64,000 nt of DNA from positions 39,011,114-39,075,113 of the forward strand of contig NC_053392.1 in the NCBI RefSeq assembly GCF_905171765.1, given 5' to 3'. This document shows positions 44,589-57,579 of this stretch, piece after piece. Both the position numbers and the translations under genes were made by a program. How positions within the stretch are numbered: the first letter of the stretch is position 1; each line of letters opens with the position of its first letter. Below the pieces are notes generated by a model that saw only the letters and a list, made by a program, of their open reading frames with translations, was not told the DNA's origin and searched no databases. The DNA comes from Bufo bufo (Eukaryota > Chordata > Amphibia > Anura > Bufonidae).

Positions 44589-47180
44589 AGCGCCAGTTTC
44601 CCTAACTCCTGTGCATCAACTGTCAACCACACAGAGACTACTCCAGGAGGCATCGAAGATCAATCCCTGTGTAGGGGTTAGACGGCAAATACCAGGGGAC
44701 TGCCAAGATAGTGCCCTTAGGAGTAGCCCAAAATCAAATCTGTTGGTTGACATAGTGGCTCCATACCCACTGCCATAACACAGAGAACATGGATTCTAAC
44801 ATGCAATTACTGCCATACCTACTGGATCAGAAAATACAACCTACTCCAATCCTAGGACACCAGGGAATATAATTCCCCTGCCCCAGCCCCCTCCAACATA
44901 CAGTCCTATGTAAATAACATCTCTCCCTCCTACAGCCACTATCAACATACAGTCCCATCTAAATAACATGACCCCCTCCCCAGCCCCCTCCAACACACAG
45001 TTCCATGTAAATAACATTCCTTCCATCAGCCCTAACATACAGTCCCAGTTAAATAACCACAACTCCCAGCATTGCTCTGCATCTCCCTTCACTTACCTCT
45101 CCTGATGTAGCAGACATCACCTCAGCTTCTTCCCCTCTTCACTGCCGTCCTCTCCTGCACTGGTCACATGATGGTGACATCATCACAGGTCCTTCTCAAC
45201 CACTGACTGTTTTTTACTGGTCACATGACCTGTGATGTCACCACAGATCCTTCAGCTCTTCCACCTCATTAGTTTCAATTGAATTGCGGTCCTGAGGATG
45301 GCAATACAGTTGTATATGGCAGACATGCATGATATTCAGGGCCTGGGACAAAACATCAGGGACCGAGGCACCAGGGAATATAATTTTCTGGACACCAAGG
45401 ACCTAATCTCCTTCTGCAATGATTGGACTGGAGGAAATAGGAAACCATTAGAATGATCCAACCTATCCTCCAACCCTTGGACACCAGGGATAATGTCACT
45501 TACTCTATGTTAACCACCAGGATTAATGTTCTCCACTTCTAAACCATAAATGACCCTCCAACAAATTCCACCTTGTGACCACCAGGGATCGAGCCATCAA
45601 ATAATACTACAAATTACTCCAACAAAGGAGCGGTGGGGCTAGATGGCATTACTCATGAAGTCACTTTAGGGAGTGTGTCCATTATGTAGCCGGATCAGAG
45701 TATAGCGAGCTGACCTCATGCACAACGCTCAAAATCTTCACTGGATAAACAACTAGTGATGATCGAGCACCAAAGTATTCGGGTGTTCCGAATTTCCCTG
45801 GTGGGGGGGGAAAGATGTTGTTTACATTGGACTGTATGTTGAGGAGGTAATGTTTACATGGGAATGCATGTTGGGTGCGTCTGGGGAGGGGGTGATATTA
45901 TTTACTTGGGACTGTATGTTGAAGGCGGCTGGGGACGAGGTGATGTTATTTACATGGGACTGTATTTTGGAGGGGGCTGGAGAGATGGTGTGATGTTATT
46001 TACATGGGAGTGTATGGTGGAGGGAGGGAAATAGTGTTATTTACATGGGACTCTATGTTGGAGGGGGTGAAGGGAGGGGAGTGATGTTATTTACATAGGA
46101 CTGTATTTTGGAGGGGGCAGGAGAGATGGTGTGATGTTATTTACATGGGACTGTATGCTGGAGGCGGGAATATAACTACAGGTGGCACTGCAAATCCAGG
46201 GGACATTAGGCGTTCTTATTACTACTGGGGGCTCTATAGGGGGGACTTATAGATCCGCATTATTTCTACTAAGAGCACTATGGGGGCCTTATTACTACTG
46301 AGGGGTCTGTAGAGAGCATTATTACCAATGGGGGAACAATAGGGGGCATTATTAATTCTACTAATGGGGGCACTCTTGGGGAGCATTATCACGGTTGGGG
46401 GTACTGTAGGGGGCAGTATTACTATGGGGGCACTAATTTTTCTTCAGGATAGTATTTGGGGGTATTGGGGAGCACAGCGAGCAGCAGGATGACAATGTTG
46501 GGACCCCAGGTTGTTGGGGATGATGATAGAAATGTGAAGAAGCTAAGATGTCTGTGTATCACACTCTGCAGAGTCGAGGTGGCTGAGAGAAGTTGTACGG
46601 ACCATCTGGAGAAGATGATGACAGAGAAGATCTACATCGGAGGAGACGACACCCCGAGGCGCTGGATGTGAGAGGTACGGGCTGCTGTATAGAAAGTACA
46701 GCAAAATGCGGTGTGTGGGGGACGATGACTTAGAGAACTGGGCCATATTCATTGGGGCTTGGGCCCCGGATCTTTTGAGACCCTAGCAACACTCCTGCCC
46801 TGGTTCCATGTCCAGTAAGTATGGACATTTTATAATCCATGGTCTCTGTGGAGAATCTTCTTTGGTGTCCAGTGGGTAGAGTTATAATAAATTATATTCC
46901 CTGGTGTCCTAGGATTGGAGTAGGTTGTATTTTCTGATCCAGTAGGTATGGCAGTAATTGCATGTTAGAATCCATGTTCTCTGTGTTACGGCATTGGGTA
47001 TGGAGCCACTATGTCAACCAACAGATTTGATTTTGGGCTACTCCTAAGGGCACTATCTTGGCAGTCCCCTGGTATTTGCCGTCTAACCCCTACACAGGGA
47101 TTGATCTTCGATGCCTCCTGGAGTAGTCTCTGTGTGGTTGACAGTTGACGCACAGGAGTTAGGAAAACTGGCGCTAAACA
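44584..47180. mobile_element. Foldback-type element with about 290-bp terminal inverted repeats
   Basis: Left arm 44584-44880 and right arm about 46885-47180 are near-complementary, starting TGTTTAGCGCCAGTTT. Further in, repeats with TACAGTCCCATGTAAATAAC-type motifs on the left (44890-45060) face complementary ACATGGGACTGTATGTTG motifs on the right (45830-46160). No coding region or clear target duplication was found. Class unknown. Confidence 0.65.
46170..46440. repeat. Degenerate short tandem repeat
   Basis: Diverged units of GGGGGCATTATTACTACTG with variants such as GGGGGCTCTATAGGGGG. Confidence 0.7.
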
Positions 47181-48289
47181 CTGCGGGGTCACTCAAAATA
47201 ATAGTCTAGGCAGGCAGAGTACCTGCTCTGCGTACTCAGTCCGAGGTCAGGGCAGACAGCAGACGGTCAAAATCCAGGAAACAAGCCGAGAGTCAGTACA
47301 CAGGCAGACAACAAAAACAGCAAAAACAGCACACCTGCTCAGGATAATAGCAGCCTAGGAAACCCATTGTTCAGGTGCCCACCAACAGTACCCTGAGGTA
47401 ACCAGACATAGGCTGAGTAGATTAGGGTATATGCGCTCTCCCTATAAGAACCCTGGTGTGCCAGGGTGGGATTAGTTTATAGTGACATGTCATAGTCCAT
47501 GGTCTCTGTGGGGATAGATCTTGATTATATTCCCCAGCAGGGAATGGCTGCAGTAGGAAATGAGGTCCCTGGTGTCCTGTGGATAGAACTGTGTAGTGAA
47601 TTATATTCCCTGGAGTCCCAAAGTGGGATCACATTATATTTTTTGGTCCAGTAATTTGGGATATTTGGAGATTATTCCTTAATGCTAATCCCCTACCAGG
47701 AGGTGGTTGCAGACGGGGGCCAGGTCCCTGGTGTCCAGCTGGCAGGATTATAGTAAATTATTTTCTTAAGGACCCTGTTATCATGGGGCCCACTTTGTGA
47801 TTTGCAGATGTGACCTCTGTGATTAATATTGCTAAATCGCGGGCCCCGCCATCTGTATACAGAAATACTCGCTCTGTGTGCAGGGTGTCATTAATAACTG
47901 GGGCCCAGTTGACTCCCATCTGTCCCTGTATGTGAAGGATGAATAAGCAGCTCATATATCATGAGGGCTGTGATATAAGTGCGCACCGATGCAGCCAGGA
48001 CCATTAATAATATGGGGAGGGGGCCACATGCTGTCTCTGCTGATAATCCCAGCACGCTCAGAGAAAGACAAGTTCTCTGCTGCACCATTCTTAAGTCTTC
48101 CTTATCTACGTGACCCATCATAATGCCTGGCTGCTCCAGACGATCTATATTCTCCCCTGTGACCTATATGGCAGAAGTCAGGAAGGGGTTAAAAACGTTA
48201 TGTTATAGCGACCTTTCCATTTTCTACAGATATAATACACAAAAACATAGGGGTCACTTTCTAAATACATCACTTGTTTTGATCCTGAG
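47181..48289. other. No recognised gene; diverged repeats
   Basis: 47460-47760 has phrases such as ATTATATTCCCTGG and CCCTGGTGTCC shared with the foldback interior. 47760-48200 looks low-copy and may be original intergenic sequence. No splice-bounded coding exon was recognised. Confidence 0.4.
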
Positions 48290-49575
48290 TTAAAGACTAT
48301 ATTGTTCTCCAGAGCTGCACTCACTATTCTGCTGGTGGAGTCACAGGAGGAGATATATCAATACTGACGCTCCCTGCACCGGAAGCTTCTTAACAAATTA
48401 GGCGCATCTCTGCCCTGCCCTGCGCCAGAAACTAAAGACTGTGCCAGCTACAGGCTGGCGTAGACTTCAGCTATAACTTCCGCCATTTTCTGGTGAATGT
48501 TATAGTAAATGCGGCAGGCGGCGCAAAGCCATGCCCTCTCCAACTAATGTATGTACACAGTGACTCCACCAGCAGAATAGTGAGTACAGCTCTGGAGTAT
48601 AATACAGGATGTAACTCAGGATCAGTACAGGATAAGAAATCTATGCACATAGTGACTCCACCAGCAGAATAGTGAGTGCAGCTCTGGAGTATAATACAGG
48701 ATGTAACTCAGGATCAGTACAGGATAAGTAATGTATGTAGACAGTGACTGCACCAGCAGAATAGTGAGTGCAGCTCTGGAGTATAATACAGGATGTAACT
48801 CAGGATCAGTACAGGATAAGTAATGTAATGTATGTACACAGTGACTCCACCAGCAGAATAGTGAGTGCAGCTCTGGAGTATAATACAGGATGTAACTCAG
48901 GATCAGTACAGGAGAAGTAATGTAATGTATGTACACAGTGACTGCACCAGCAGAATAGTGAGTGCAGCTCTGGAGTATAATACAGGATGTAACTCAGGAT
49001 CAGTACAGGATAAGTAATGTAATGTATGTACACAGTGACTGCACCAGCAGAATAGTGAGTGCAGCTCTGGGGTATAATGCAGGATGTAACTCAGGATCAG
49101 TACAGGATAAGTAATGTATGTACACAGTGACTGCACCAGCAGAATAGTGAGTGCAGCTCTGGAGTATAATACAGGATGTAACTCAGGATCAGTACAGGAT
49201 AAGTAATGTAATGTATGTACACAGTGACTGCACCAGCAGAATAGTGAGTGCAGCTCTGGGGTATAATGCAGGATGTAACTCAGGATCAGTACAGGATAAG
49301 TAATGTAATGTATTTACACACTCACTCCACCAGCAGAATAGTGAGTGCAGCTCTGGAGTATAATACAGGATGTAACGCAGGATCAGTACAGGATAAGTAA
49401 TGTAATGTATTTACACAGTGACTCCAGCAGAATAGTGAGTGCAGCTCTGGAGTATAATACAGGATGTAACTCAGGATCAGTACAGGATAAGTAATTTATG
49501 TACACAGTGACTGCACCAGCAGAATAGTGAGTGCAGCTCTGGAGTATAATACAGGATGTAACTCAGGATCAGTGC
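48290..49575 (-). repeat. 90-bp minisatellite (array B), inverted relative to array A
   Basis: About 12 copies of AGAATAGTGAGTGCAGCTCT + GGAGTATAATACAGGATGTA + ACTCAGGATCAGTACAGGAT + AAGTAATGTAATGTATGTAC + ACAGTGACTGCACC. This is the complement of the unit in PBK intron 2. A stray partial unit at 48285-48345 runs in the opposite direction. Confidence 0.93.
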
Positions 49576-50440
49576 AAAATATGAATAATTTGAAGATATC
49601 CGAGTAAGGAAATGAAGGGCAATAGCATTTGAAAAAGCATGTAACACTTTTATTCTTGTAATCACTAGGAATCCCAAGGCACATTCCCTGTAGTGGGAAT
49701 CCACTAATCAGAGATGATGGCATCAATCAAATTCCATATTTTTGTAACAGAAACACTCCTATAAACTGGACACATTTCATTGCTTCACCTTCCCAAGTAA
49801 CAATCTGTTTAACGACCCCTAATGTCTTATACATTCATTGTTCTCCATGCAGCTGAAATCTTTCTTCTGACCACTGGAGGGCAGTGTTGGGCCATGTGGA
49901 ATTTAAACATCTATTTCTTGATTATTTTTAATTTTTTAAATATGTTCTTCGATCAGTCCCAGTAGTCACATTAATGACTAAAGGAGAAAAAATATGTTTT
50001 GAACATTTTTTTACAGTGTAGAAGTATTCAGAATGTTAAATATTTGCATACCTCGAAGTCACCATTTGACATTTATAGTACCTTTGTGGGAAAAATAAGC
50101 CATTAAGTAAGACATTTTTTACATCCGTATTAAATACACATAGATCCATGTACTTCACCGATCTGTCGGTCACAGAACCTTAAAGGGGTTTTCTGCTTCG
50201 GAAGAAGGGTTCCTTGTCAAGAAGTTCATAACAAGGTGTCCTGCTGCTGGGATCTACAGCGATTTCCGGCAGCACCACCACAGGAGATATGAAGTATTAC
50301 ACTGTTTGCCATGTTACGCAGTGACTCGCCTAGTCCTCCTGAGCAACACTTTTTGTACCCTTTTTTGTTCTCTAAACCCTTAAAGGGTAGTTCCAGCAAT
50401 GAGTTCTTATCATCAAATCTTTTAAAGTCACGCCAGAAGT
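49576..50440. other. No recognised gene
   Basis: AT-rich, low-copy-looking sequence. Around 50180-50400, TTAAAGGGGTTTTCTG and CCTTAAAGGGTAGTTCC suggest a diverged TTAA MITE. Confidence 0.35.
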
Positions 50441-51878
50441 GACCATGTGTGCCAGTACTCTTGCACCCTCTGTTAAGGTTGTCTTAAGGAATTGTCCGAT
50501 GAAGACATCCCTTGTCTATGCCCCAGTGAGTTTCACCATCCAGACCCAGGAGATCAGACATCATCATTGGGGCTGCCTAACAAAAAGGGGTTGTCCTGTC
50601 CTGATGGGTCAACTCACTTTCTCTGAGAAACTTACCGGGGTATGGTAGACGAGGGGCTTCATGGTGACTGCCCCGCAAGAGGGGTGAAAATAAGACACAA
50701 GCACAACAATGATCTTGCAACTCAACTCACCTTTACTCTGAGGAGGCACTTCATTCACGGTGGTTACAAGTCTCTCTTAGAGGACACAATACACATGCTT
50801 GTTCCACAGTGGGCACAATTCTTATTTACAGTTCACACTATTGCCTCCATCAGTCTGTCTCTCAGGTCAGGAGGTGTTTCTTACACTACCGTGACCTAAG
50901 ATGTTCAGACCCCATTCACATTCCACTGTCTATAGCCATCTTTTGTCCTGCTGTCGTGGCAATTCCTGACAGGGACTGCTGCTTCATCAGTCCAGTCCAC
51001 CCCCATAAGCGTTTCCACACTGCTGCATCACATCTTCGCCCTGACCTGGAGGATTCACCACAGGCATATGCTCTATTAAACTTGATGCCAAGGGCACTTG
51101 TACCTACTGAATGTGCGAGCGTGGTATTCTTATGTCACAACACTCCACAAAGCACCCCAGAAATTATGCCTGATAGAGCCATCACAGACATTCTGAGGAC
51201 CTGCACTGAATGAGCATGTGACCAAAGGTCCTCACGCGTATTAAACAATGCAACGGCAATCAAGTGCAGCAGAGGGAAAAGAAGAACCCAAGTAAAACTT
51301 CTTGCAACAAAATATAAGTTTATTGTCAGCAAATATGATGTTTTCTAAGTGGCAGTCTAAGATAGGTCCACATTTTAGAAGGGTGGTTCAGTAGAAACCT
51401 TCTAGGACTGGTCCCCTGAGGACAGTACCACCGGCCGTGTTGCATTTGACTTGGCTGATATATCAACCTTAAACCTCTGTCTGAGAACTTCACAAGACTA
51501 TCATCTGGTTCTAGTGACCCTGATTATGTTTTTTGACTGCACTCTCTGCTCGTTACCAAGGTGCTAGAACTTCCTCTGAAACGGCCAACTTTATTTTGGG
51601 GTCCAACATCCTTTCCGAGGACTCACTGGACTCCATTCCACAGATTGTGTGTCTCTCAATATCCAGGGACACAGGATTCACCTTTCTGACAGTAGACCAA
51701 TCTTCTTGTAGGTTTTGGTAGGGCATCTGCTTCACATTTCCCTCATGTTCAGGCATGTTCTCAATAGTGTCATGTTATCCCCAGCACCGTGATGGAGTGT
51801 AGAGTTACAGATGAGATGTTGTGGGTGTTTGATCTTCGTGGTTCTTGTTTCCATTCTACAAATTGCTTAATGGCTGGT
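50441..51878. other. Unclassified, possibly LTR-derived sequence
   Basis: No reading frame resembles a known protein. The position next to the Gmr1-like fragment suggests further retroelement remains, but no termini or repeats confirm this. Confidence 0.25.
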
Positions 51879-52565
51879 ACAAGTTCTTGGTGAAAGCAAA
51901 ACAAAAACGCAAGTCAGCACATCAGGCTGTAGCCACTTTTGCAAAAGGTGGAGTAAGTCATAATACTGGGGTCTCCTGGGCTCAGCCGGCTTAAACCCCC
52001 ACTGATGTACCCGCTGGGCCCGGACCAACATATTAACCCCCAGTCTTGCCAAAATCTCACCCTTTACCTTCGGGTAGTCGGCCGCTTGATCGTCTGGCAA
52101 GTCGAAATATACACGCTGGGACTCTGATGCCAGGAAAGGAGCGATAACCTCAGACTACTGGTCTTGGGGCAGCATTTCCCTGGTGGCAACTTTCTCGTAC
52201 ATCGCCAGGTAGGTTTCGATGTCGTCTGCGGGTGTCATCTTAGGGATCACTGCACGGACTGCTTTCCGGGCATCATGGACGCTTGGGGGTTGCTCCTGCT
52301 GTCTGCAAAGCCATCACGTGTTGTAGCAGCATCTGGTTGGTCTCTTGCTGCTGCTTATTAGCCTCCCGTTGGTGCAGGTTGGTCTCTCTCTGCTATAGAT
52401 TAGCTTTCATGAGGGCCTTCACAACAGCCTCTATTTTGTCGTCGGGTACGGGTTGCAATACCGCTGTTTTTATGTACGACATACAACCGTGCCCAAAAAT
52501 GCAAACCAAAAAATATATGGGCATTCACGCCAGCCTCACTGCACTTACCCGCATCCTCCACCAAA
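51879..52565 (-). pseudogene. Second, truncated gag copy of the Gmr1-like element
   Basis: The minus strand reads DDQAADYPKVKGEILARLGV and RAQRVHQWGFKPAEP, matching the gag at 60041-60600, preceded by the same leader and primer-binding region (52545-52565). It is joined at 51914/51915 to a 36-nt piece of LTR (51879-51914) with an internal deletion. It therefore represents part of a tandem second element sharing the LTR at 52566-53179. Confidence 0.75.
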
Positions 52566-53179
52566 TGTGTGGATTCGCTCTGGTAGTTAGGATTAGCGGG
52601 TGCAGCACAGAGGCAAAGTACAAGTTCTTGGTTCAAAACATCAGTGTTTATTCACACGTGAAAGTAAGACAAAAACGCAAGTTGCTTGGTGATCATTCAC
52701 ACACATAAAAAGTTCATATACAAAACAGTCACCTTTTCTCCTGGGTGTTACTTCACACCCTGTTGGAAGTTCTGCCTTGTCAAGTCCACAGGCAGGCGTT
52801 AGGCGGCCTGTTCGCCCTCACAAGGGTCTGAGCCCTCCAGCCTGGCACAAGCTGCAGATCTTAACACAGCCCTCAGATCACAGCACACAGACATCCTGAG
52901 CTCCACTGTCAGACGGAGGTAATCCTCTCCACCTGGCAGTGCTGGCTGGTTTTTATGCCTGGCAAAACCCAGCCTGGAACATGGGGAGTAGTCACCCACC
53001 CAGCACTTTGACTACTCCCAGTAAGAGCCGTCCCAGATAATCTATTATAGCCATACTAAGTATAAAGGTGTTAAACAGCAACTGCTGCTGACACATAAAA
53101 AACAGCTCTTACTCCACCGAGGCCAGGAACCTTGTGACACGTACCTATCATCCACGATGATTCCTTGTACCTTCATACA
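52566..53179 (-). repeat. Gmr1-like element, 3' LTR
   Basis: On the minus strand it starts TGTATGAAGGTACAAGG and ends CCACACA (614 bp). It matches 60809-61420 and is preceded by the polypurine tract AAAGGGGGTAGGG (complement of about 53182-53194). Confidence 0.85.
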
Positions 53180-53229
53180 TACCCTACCCCCTTTGTTAAA
53201 CCCTGACAGGGGTCAACACATGCCTAACA

Positions 53230-53774
53230 GTATACTCAGGACAGGGCATCCGCGTTTTCCTGCAACCAGCCTGCCCTGTGTTCTACGGAGAGCTTAACAT
53301 TTTGTAAAGGACAGGAACCATTTGTCGGGCATTTCTCTCTTTGGCCTGGCTCATCCACTTGAGAGGGGAGTGGTCAGTCACCAGGCGAAAGGTTCTACCC
53401 AACAAATAATAGCGGAGAGACTTGAGTGCCCACTTGATAGCCAGGCACTCTCGCTCCAATATACTGTACCTGGTTTCGGCTTGGGTGAGCTTGCGGCTTA
53501 GGAAGACAACGGGATGTTCCTACCTGTTGACTTCCTGAGACAGTACAGCACCGAGGCCTGCTTCGGAGGCATCGGTCTGTACTATGAATTCTCGCTTGAA
53601 GTCAGGCGTCACAAAAACCGGGGACCCACACAGGGCCGACTTCAAAGCGGAGAAAGCCTCTTCCACCCAATCATTCCAGTGAACCATCACTGACTTGTGT
53701 CCCTTCAATAACCCTGTCAATGGCGTGGCTACAGTAGCAAGGTGGGGAATAAATCTCATGTAATAGCCTATCAT
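53230..53774 (-). pseudogene. Gmr1-like RNase H (and RT thumb)
   Basis: The minus strand reads MIGYYMRFIPHLATVATPLT, FIVQTDASEAGLGAVLSQE, then (after a stop near 53520) ILERECLAIKWALKSLRYYL and VTDHSPLKWM, an RNase H fold with its DAS aspartate. It ends at the polypurine tract. Confidence 0.8.
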
Positions 53775-53799
53775 TCCTAGGAATGACTTTACTTGTTTA

Positions 53800-54695
53800 G
53801 TGGTGATAAGTCGGGGTCAATTTCTTATCGCCTCTATTTTGTTTACTTGGGGTTTGAACACTCCATGCCCAATGACATAGCCCAGGTATTTTGTCTCCTC
53901 TAACCCTATCGCGCATTTTTTGGGGTTAGCGGTTAGTCCAACTTTTCGAAGGGAGGTCACTACAGCCTGCACTTTGGGCAGGTGACTTTCCCAGTCGGTA
54001 CTGTGGATGACAATATCGTCCAGGTAAGCTGAAGCGTACCCACGATGTGGTCGCAGCACAATTTCCATTAGCCTTTGGAAAGTGGCGGGGGCGCCATGCA
54101 GACCAAAGTGTAACACCTTATACTGGTACAGCCCCTCCGGTGTGATGAAGGCTGTTTTCTCTTTGGCAGCTTCAGTTAGGGGTACCTGCCAGTACCCTTT
54201 GGTGAGGTCCAAAACAGAAAAATACCGAGCTTGTCCTAACCTCTCAATCAGCTCGTCTACCCGGGGCATGGGATACGCATCGAACTTGAAGTTTTAGTTT
54301 AGTTTCCGGAAATCATTACAGAATCATAAGGACCCATCCGGCTTTGGTATTAAGACTATCGGACTGGCCCACTCACTTTTGGACTCCTCAATGACGTCTA
54401 GTTGCAACATTAGCTGCAGTTCCTCCGAGATGGCTGGTCGCCGAGCCGCAGGTACCCGGTATGGTTTCAACCGGATTTTGGCCTGGGGCTCAGTGACAAT
54501 GTCATGCTGGATTATGGAAGTGCGTCCAGGGAGGTCTGAGAACATGTCCGTGTTCCTGCTGATGAACTCCCTGGCCTCCTGAGTCTGTTTAGAGGAGAGG
54601 CTGTCAGCAATCTTCACTGTGGCAACTGCTTCCCTTACATCAGACTGAGGGGCCGGAACCTCTCCTCCTAGAAAACTCGGCCGCGGGGTGATCAT
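53800..54695 (-). pseudogene. Gmr1-like reverse transcriptase
   Basis: 54695-54324 gives the N-terminal part (HDIVTEPQAKIRLKPYRVPA, SEWASPIVLIPKPDGS). After a stop near 54300 the frame continues at 54269-53817 (MPRVDELIERLGQARYFSVL, LTKGYWQVPL, TAFITPEGLYQYKVLHFGLH, GAPATFQRLM) with an intact catalytic box SAYLDDIVIHS, then LGYVIGHGVFKP. Confidence 0.88.
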
Positions 54696-55790
54696 CAGTA
54701 CTGGTCTCTCTATCTTTCCAAGGTTTGAGCAAATTCACATGGTACACCTGCTCCAGCTTCCGCCGCCCTGGCTGGTGTACCTTGTAATTTACTTCTCCAA
54801 CCTTTTTGAGTACCTCGTAGGGTCCCTGCCACCTAGCCAGTAACTTACTGTCCACTGTCGGTACCAGAACCAAAACCCGATCTCCCGGGTTAAAGATCTA
54901 AACCTGAGTGTCACGGTTTCTCAGGTGACTGATGTCAGGAAATCAAGGAGATTGGTTGAGCATGGAGGAATCTAACTGCCTCCTTGATTTCTCTTGATGT
55001 CTGCCATATAGAAGTTCGAAGGGCGAGAACCTAGTAGAGGCCTGGGGCACTTCTCGCACTGCAAACATAAGATAGGGCAGAAGGAGGTCCCAGTCCTTCC
55101 CATCCTTAGACACTACTCGTTTTAACATGGTTTTTAATGTTTTATTAAACCTTTCTACTAGGCCGTCAGTTTGCGGGTGATAGACGGACATCTGTATCTG
55201 CTTGATGTTCAGCAACTTACAGAGTTCCCACATGACCTTGGACATAAAAGGGGTCCCCTGGTTAGTCAGAACCTATTTAGGTAGCCCCACTCTGGAGAAC
55301 ATCTCCATTAACTCCTTTGCTATGATTTTGGCCAATGTATGTCGCAGTGGCACCAAGATATGCTGGTGCCCTCTAGCGGACTTCGGTACTGGGCCTACGA
55401 GATCCATAGCTAATCTTTCAAATGGAGTCTCGATAATCAGGAGAGGCACTAAGGGACTGCGGAACAGGTGCTGGGGGCAAGTTGTTTGGCGGGTTGGGCA
55501 AGACTTACAAAAGTCATCCACCTCTATAAACACACTGGGCCAGTAAAACTGTTGTAGTCCCAGATGACCCCCGAGAACATTTTGGTTGGCTTACTCTAAG
55601 ACGAGTTTTCGATAAGCCCGGGGCACCACCAACTGTTCATTGGGTTCACCCCGCAGCTGGTTTACCAGATATAGCATATTCTGGTTGACCACAAAATGGG
55701 GAAACATCGACTCGGCCCCCAGGTTGTTGGGGTACCCCATCAACTATTAAAACATTCTCCCAAGCCCGGGATAGGGTTGGGTCTCGGCTT
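54640..55790 (-). pseudogene. Gmr1-like integrase (upstream of RT)
   Basis: From 55790 the minus strand gives SRDPTLSRAWENV and a zinc-binding region (CKSCPTRQTTCPQH). The core has MDLVGPVP, LTNQGTPFMS (the usual TDQGT aspartate reads N) and HPQTDGLVERFNKTLK with its glutamate. The C-terminal domain RWQGPYEVLKKVGEVNYKV and VYHVNLLKPW lies at 54873-54640. Several stops (near 55590, 55275 and 54900) break it. Confidence 0.85.
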
Positions 55791-56006
55791 TGGGCTGTAC
55801 CAAAATTCTCCCCGGAGACGATGAGGTCTGCCAACTCAGGTCCCGGTGGCAATTCCATCACGTCTCCCACCATTACCTTATGCAGGGTTGTCTCCCCCTG
55901 TTCCACCGAGGTGGTGGTCACCCCTACTGCTGGCCCTTTGGCCTCAGGTTTCCAGGGTTCTGGCCATCCTCCTGAACAAGGCCAATCTCCTGGGCTTACC
56001 CCTGAC

Positions 56007-56330
56007 TCAGGGGTACCAGTCACTCTCACAACCAGCCATAGGGAAACCCGGAAAGTCTCTCCTTATTATGAGTTCGTAGTGCAAGTTTGCGGCGACTGCC
56101 ACTTCGTGGGTCCACCTGCCGACTACCGTGGTTAGAGTCACCAGCACTGTGGGGTAGTCTTTTAAGTCTCCGTGAATGCACATCACCCCAACTTTCCAGC
56201 CAGTATACTCAGCGGACCGCACTAGGGTCACCCTTGCTAGGGTCACCAAGCTCTCTTCGAGCAGCGCCTCAGTTTGAGTGTCTCCCACTTCCACCTGGCA
56301 CAAGTGGAGCCTCCGGGGTACCTGTGGCAC
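56007..56330 (-). pseudogene. Gmr1-like protease, degraded
   Basis: The minus strand has EVGDTQTEALLEESLVTLA, where the expected D(S/T)G active-site triad is not seen, then GDLKDYPTVLVTLTT and LIIRRDFPGF (normally a GRD(F/W)PG motif). The position between the zinc knuckle and integrase supports the call. Confidence 0.65.
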
Positions 56331-56359
56331 ACAGTTTCATAGCATACAGTGACTGACGG

Positions 56360-56580
56360 TAACCACAATTAGTGTCATGAGCTCAACCCGATGGGGACAC
56401 TCAGCCCTTATATGGCCAGGTTCCTGACACCGCCAGCAAATTACCTGGGTCCGGCCCATAGGGGGAACCTCCCAGGAGGGTTTCACCGACTCATACCGTT
56501 GGGCCTGGGGTGGGGAGTTCTGGGGTTTATCTGCCCTCCTCCCGAAAGAACGCCCCTTAAGATTCTTAGTGGCCTCATAG
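56360..56580 (-). pseudogene. Gmr1-like gag C-terminal part with zinc knuckle
   Basis: The minus strand contains CWRCQEPGHIRAECPH, a CCHC knuckle (complement of about 56395-56440). It joins the gag N-terminal part across the element inserted at 56585-60040. Confidence 0.8.
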
Positions 56581-56584
56581 CGTT

Positions 56585-57579
56585 TGTAACGGATTTCCTG
56601 ACACCCCGACCGGGTACCTCCGTTGATAAATGCTCCCAGTGCCTCCCGAGGACTCCAAGCACTCCACTCGACACCGATACCACCACAGGAACCATGGAAC
56701 AGGAACAGCTCTTACAAGAGCTAGGAGTAATATCCAGGGGAGTATACACGTATAGCAATCCCCACACACATGAGACGAGGCTCTATGTTGTGTAAAACAG
56801 GAACTCTTTATTGAGGGCTACCCGCCCGTATTTATGCAGGTCCCCATCTGGTGGACACTCCCCTAGGGGACCAGATGGAAGACTGTGACACAGGACAGAT
56901 ATGCAGCAATTCAGGATACACAGACACAATACATCCCCACAATGCATCATGGTTTCCTCCTCTCTGCCCTGGAGACACCCGAGGAGCAATTCAATTATCT
57001 CTCAGGACAAAGGGAAATCGCCAATACACATGTGGAGACAACAGGACAGAAATCACCATTTAAACATACAATGTCACAACCCTTACAGTAAACACAGACA
57101 TTTAACATATCCCCAGATAGCTCAAGTCTGAGTGCATATTATTAGGTGAATGGCACTCAGACTACACGAATACAATAAAATCGACATGGAGCCAAAGTCT
57201 TTAATTTCACGAACAGGCTCCCTGGCATAGCTATCTGGGTACCCTCACATAACATACAATACAATTCCAAAGACAGATGGTTCTGTCACACACCTCAAAA
57301 CCCCACATTTACCCATAATGTATACATCCATGGATAGCTCTGATCTGGGTGAACAACATATCCAAAAATCCCCCAGATCCGAGCAGGGATTCCCGAATTC
57401 CATGGAAGTCACATTTGGCCGACCACAAGCATGGCTTTCCTGCCCAAAACAGTTCCACAGATTTAAGCTGTGCGGCCGGTCTGTCTTCTCCTTCAAAGTT
57501 AGTATGGGCCATAATCCTGAGGCAAGAGGCTGGCAAACAGGCCCCTCCAAAACCCAGTGGCAAGCTTATTTTCGCCACA
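56585..57579 (-). repeat. 3' LTR of the non-autonomous element
   Basis: A 995-bp LTR, highly similar to 59069-60040. It contains a TTTAAACATACAATGTC stretch (57058-57074) missing from the partner. Confidence 0.9.

Noticed and set aside
50809..51213. 134-codon open frame
   Set aside because: No recognisable motif; it lies in sequence that may be LTR-derived.
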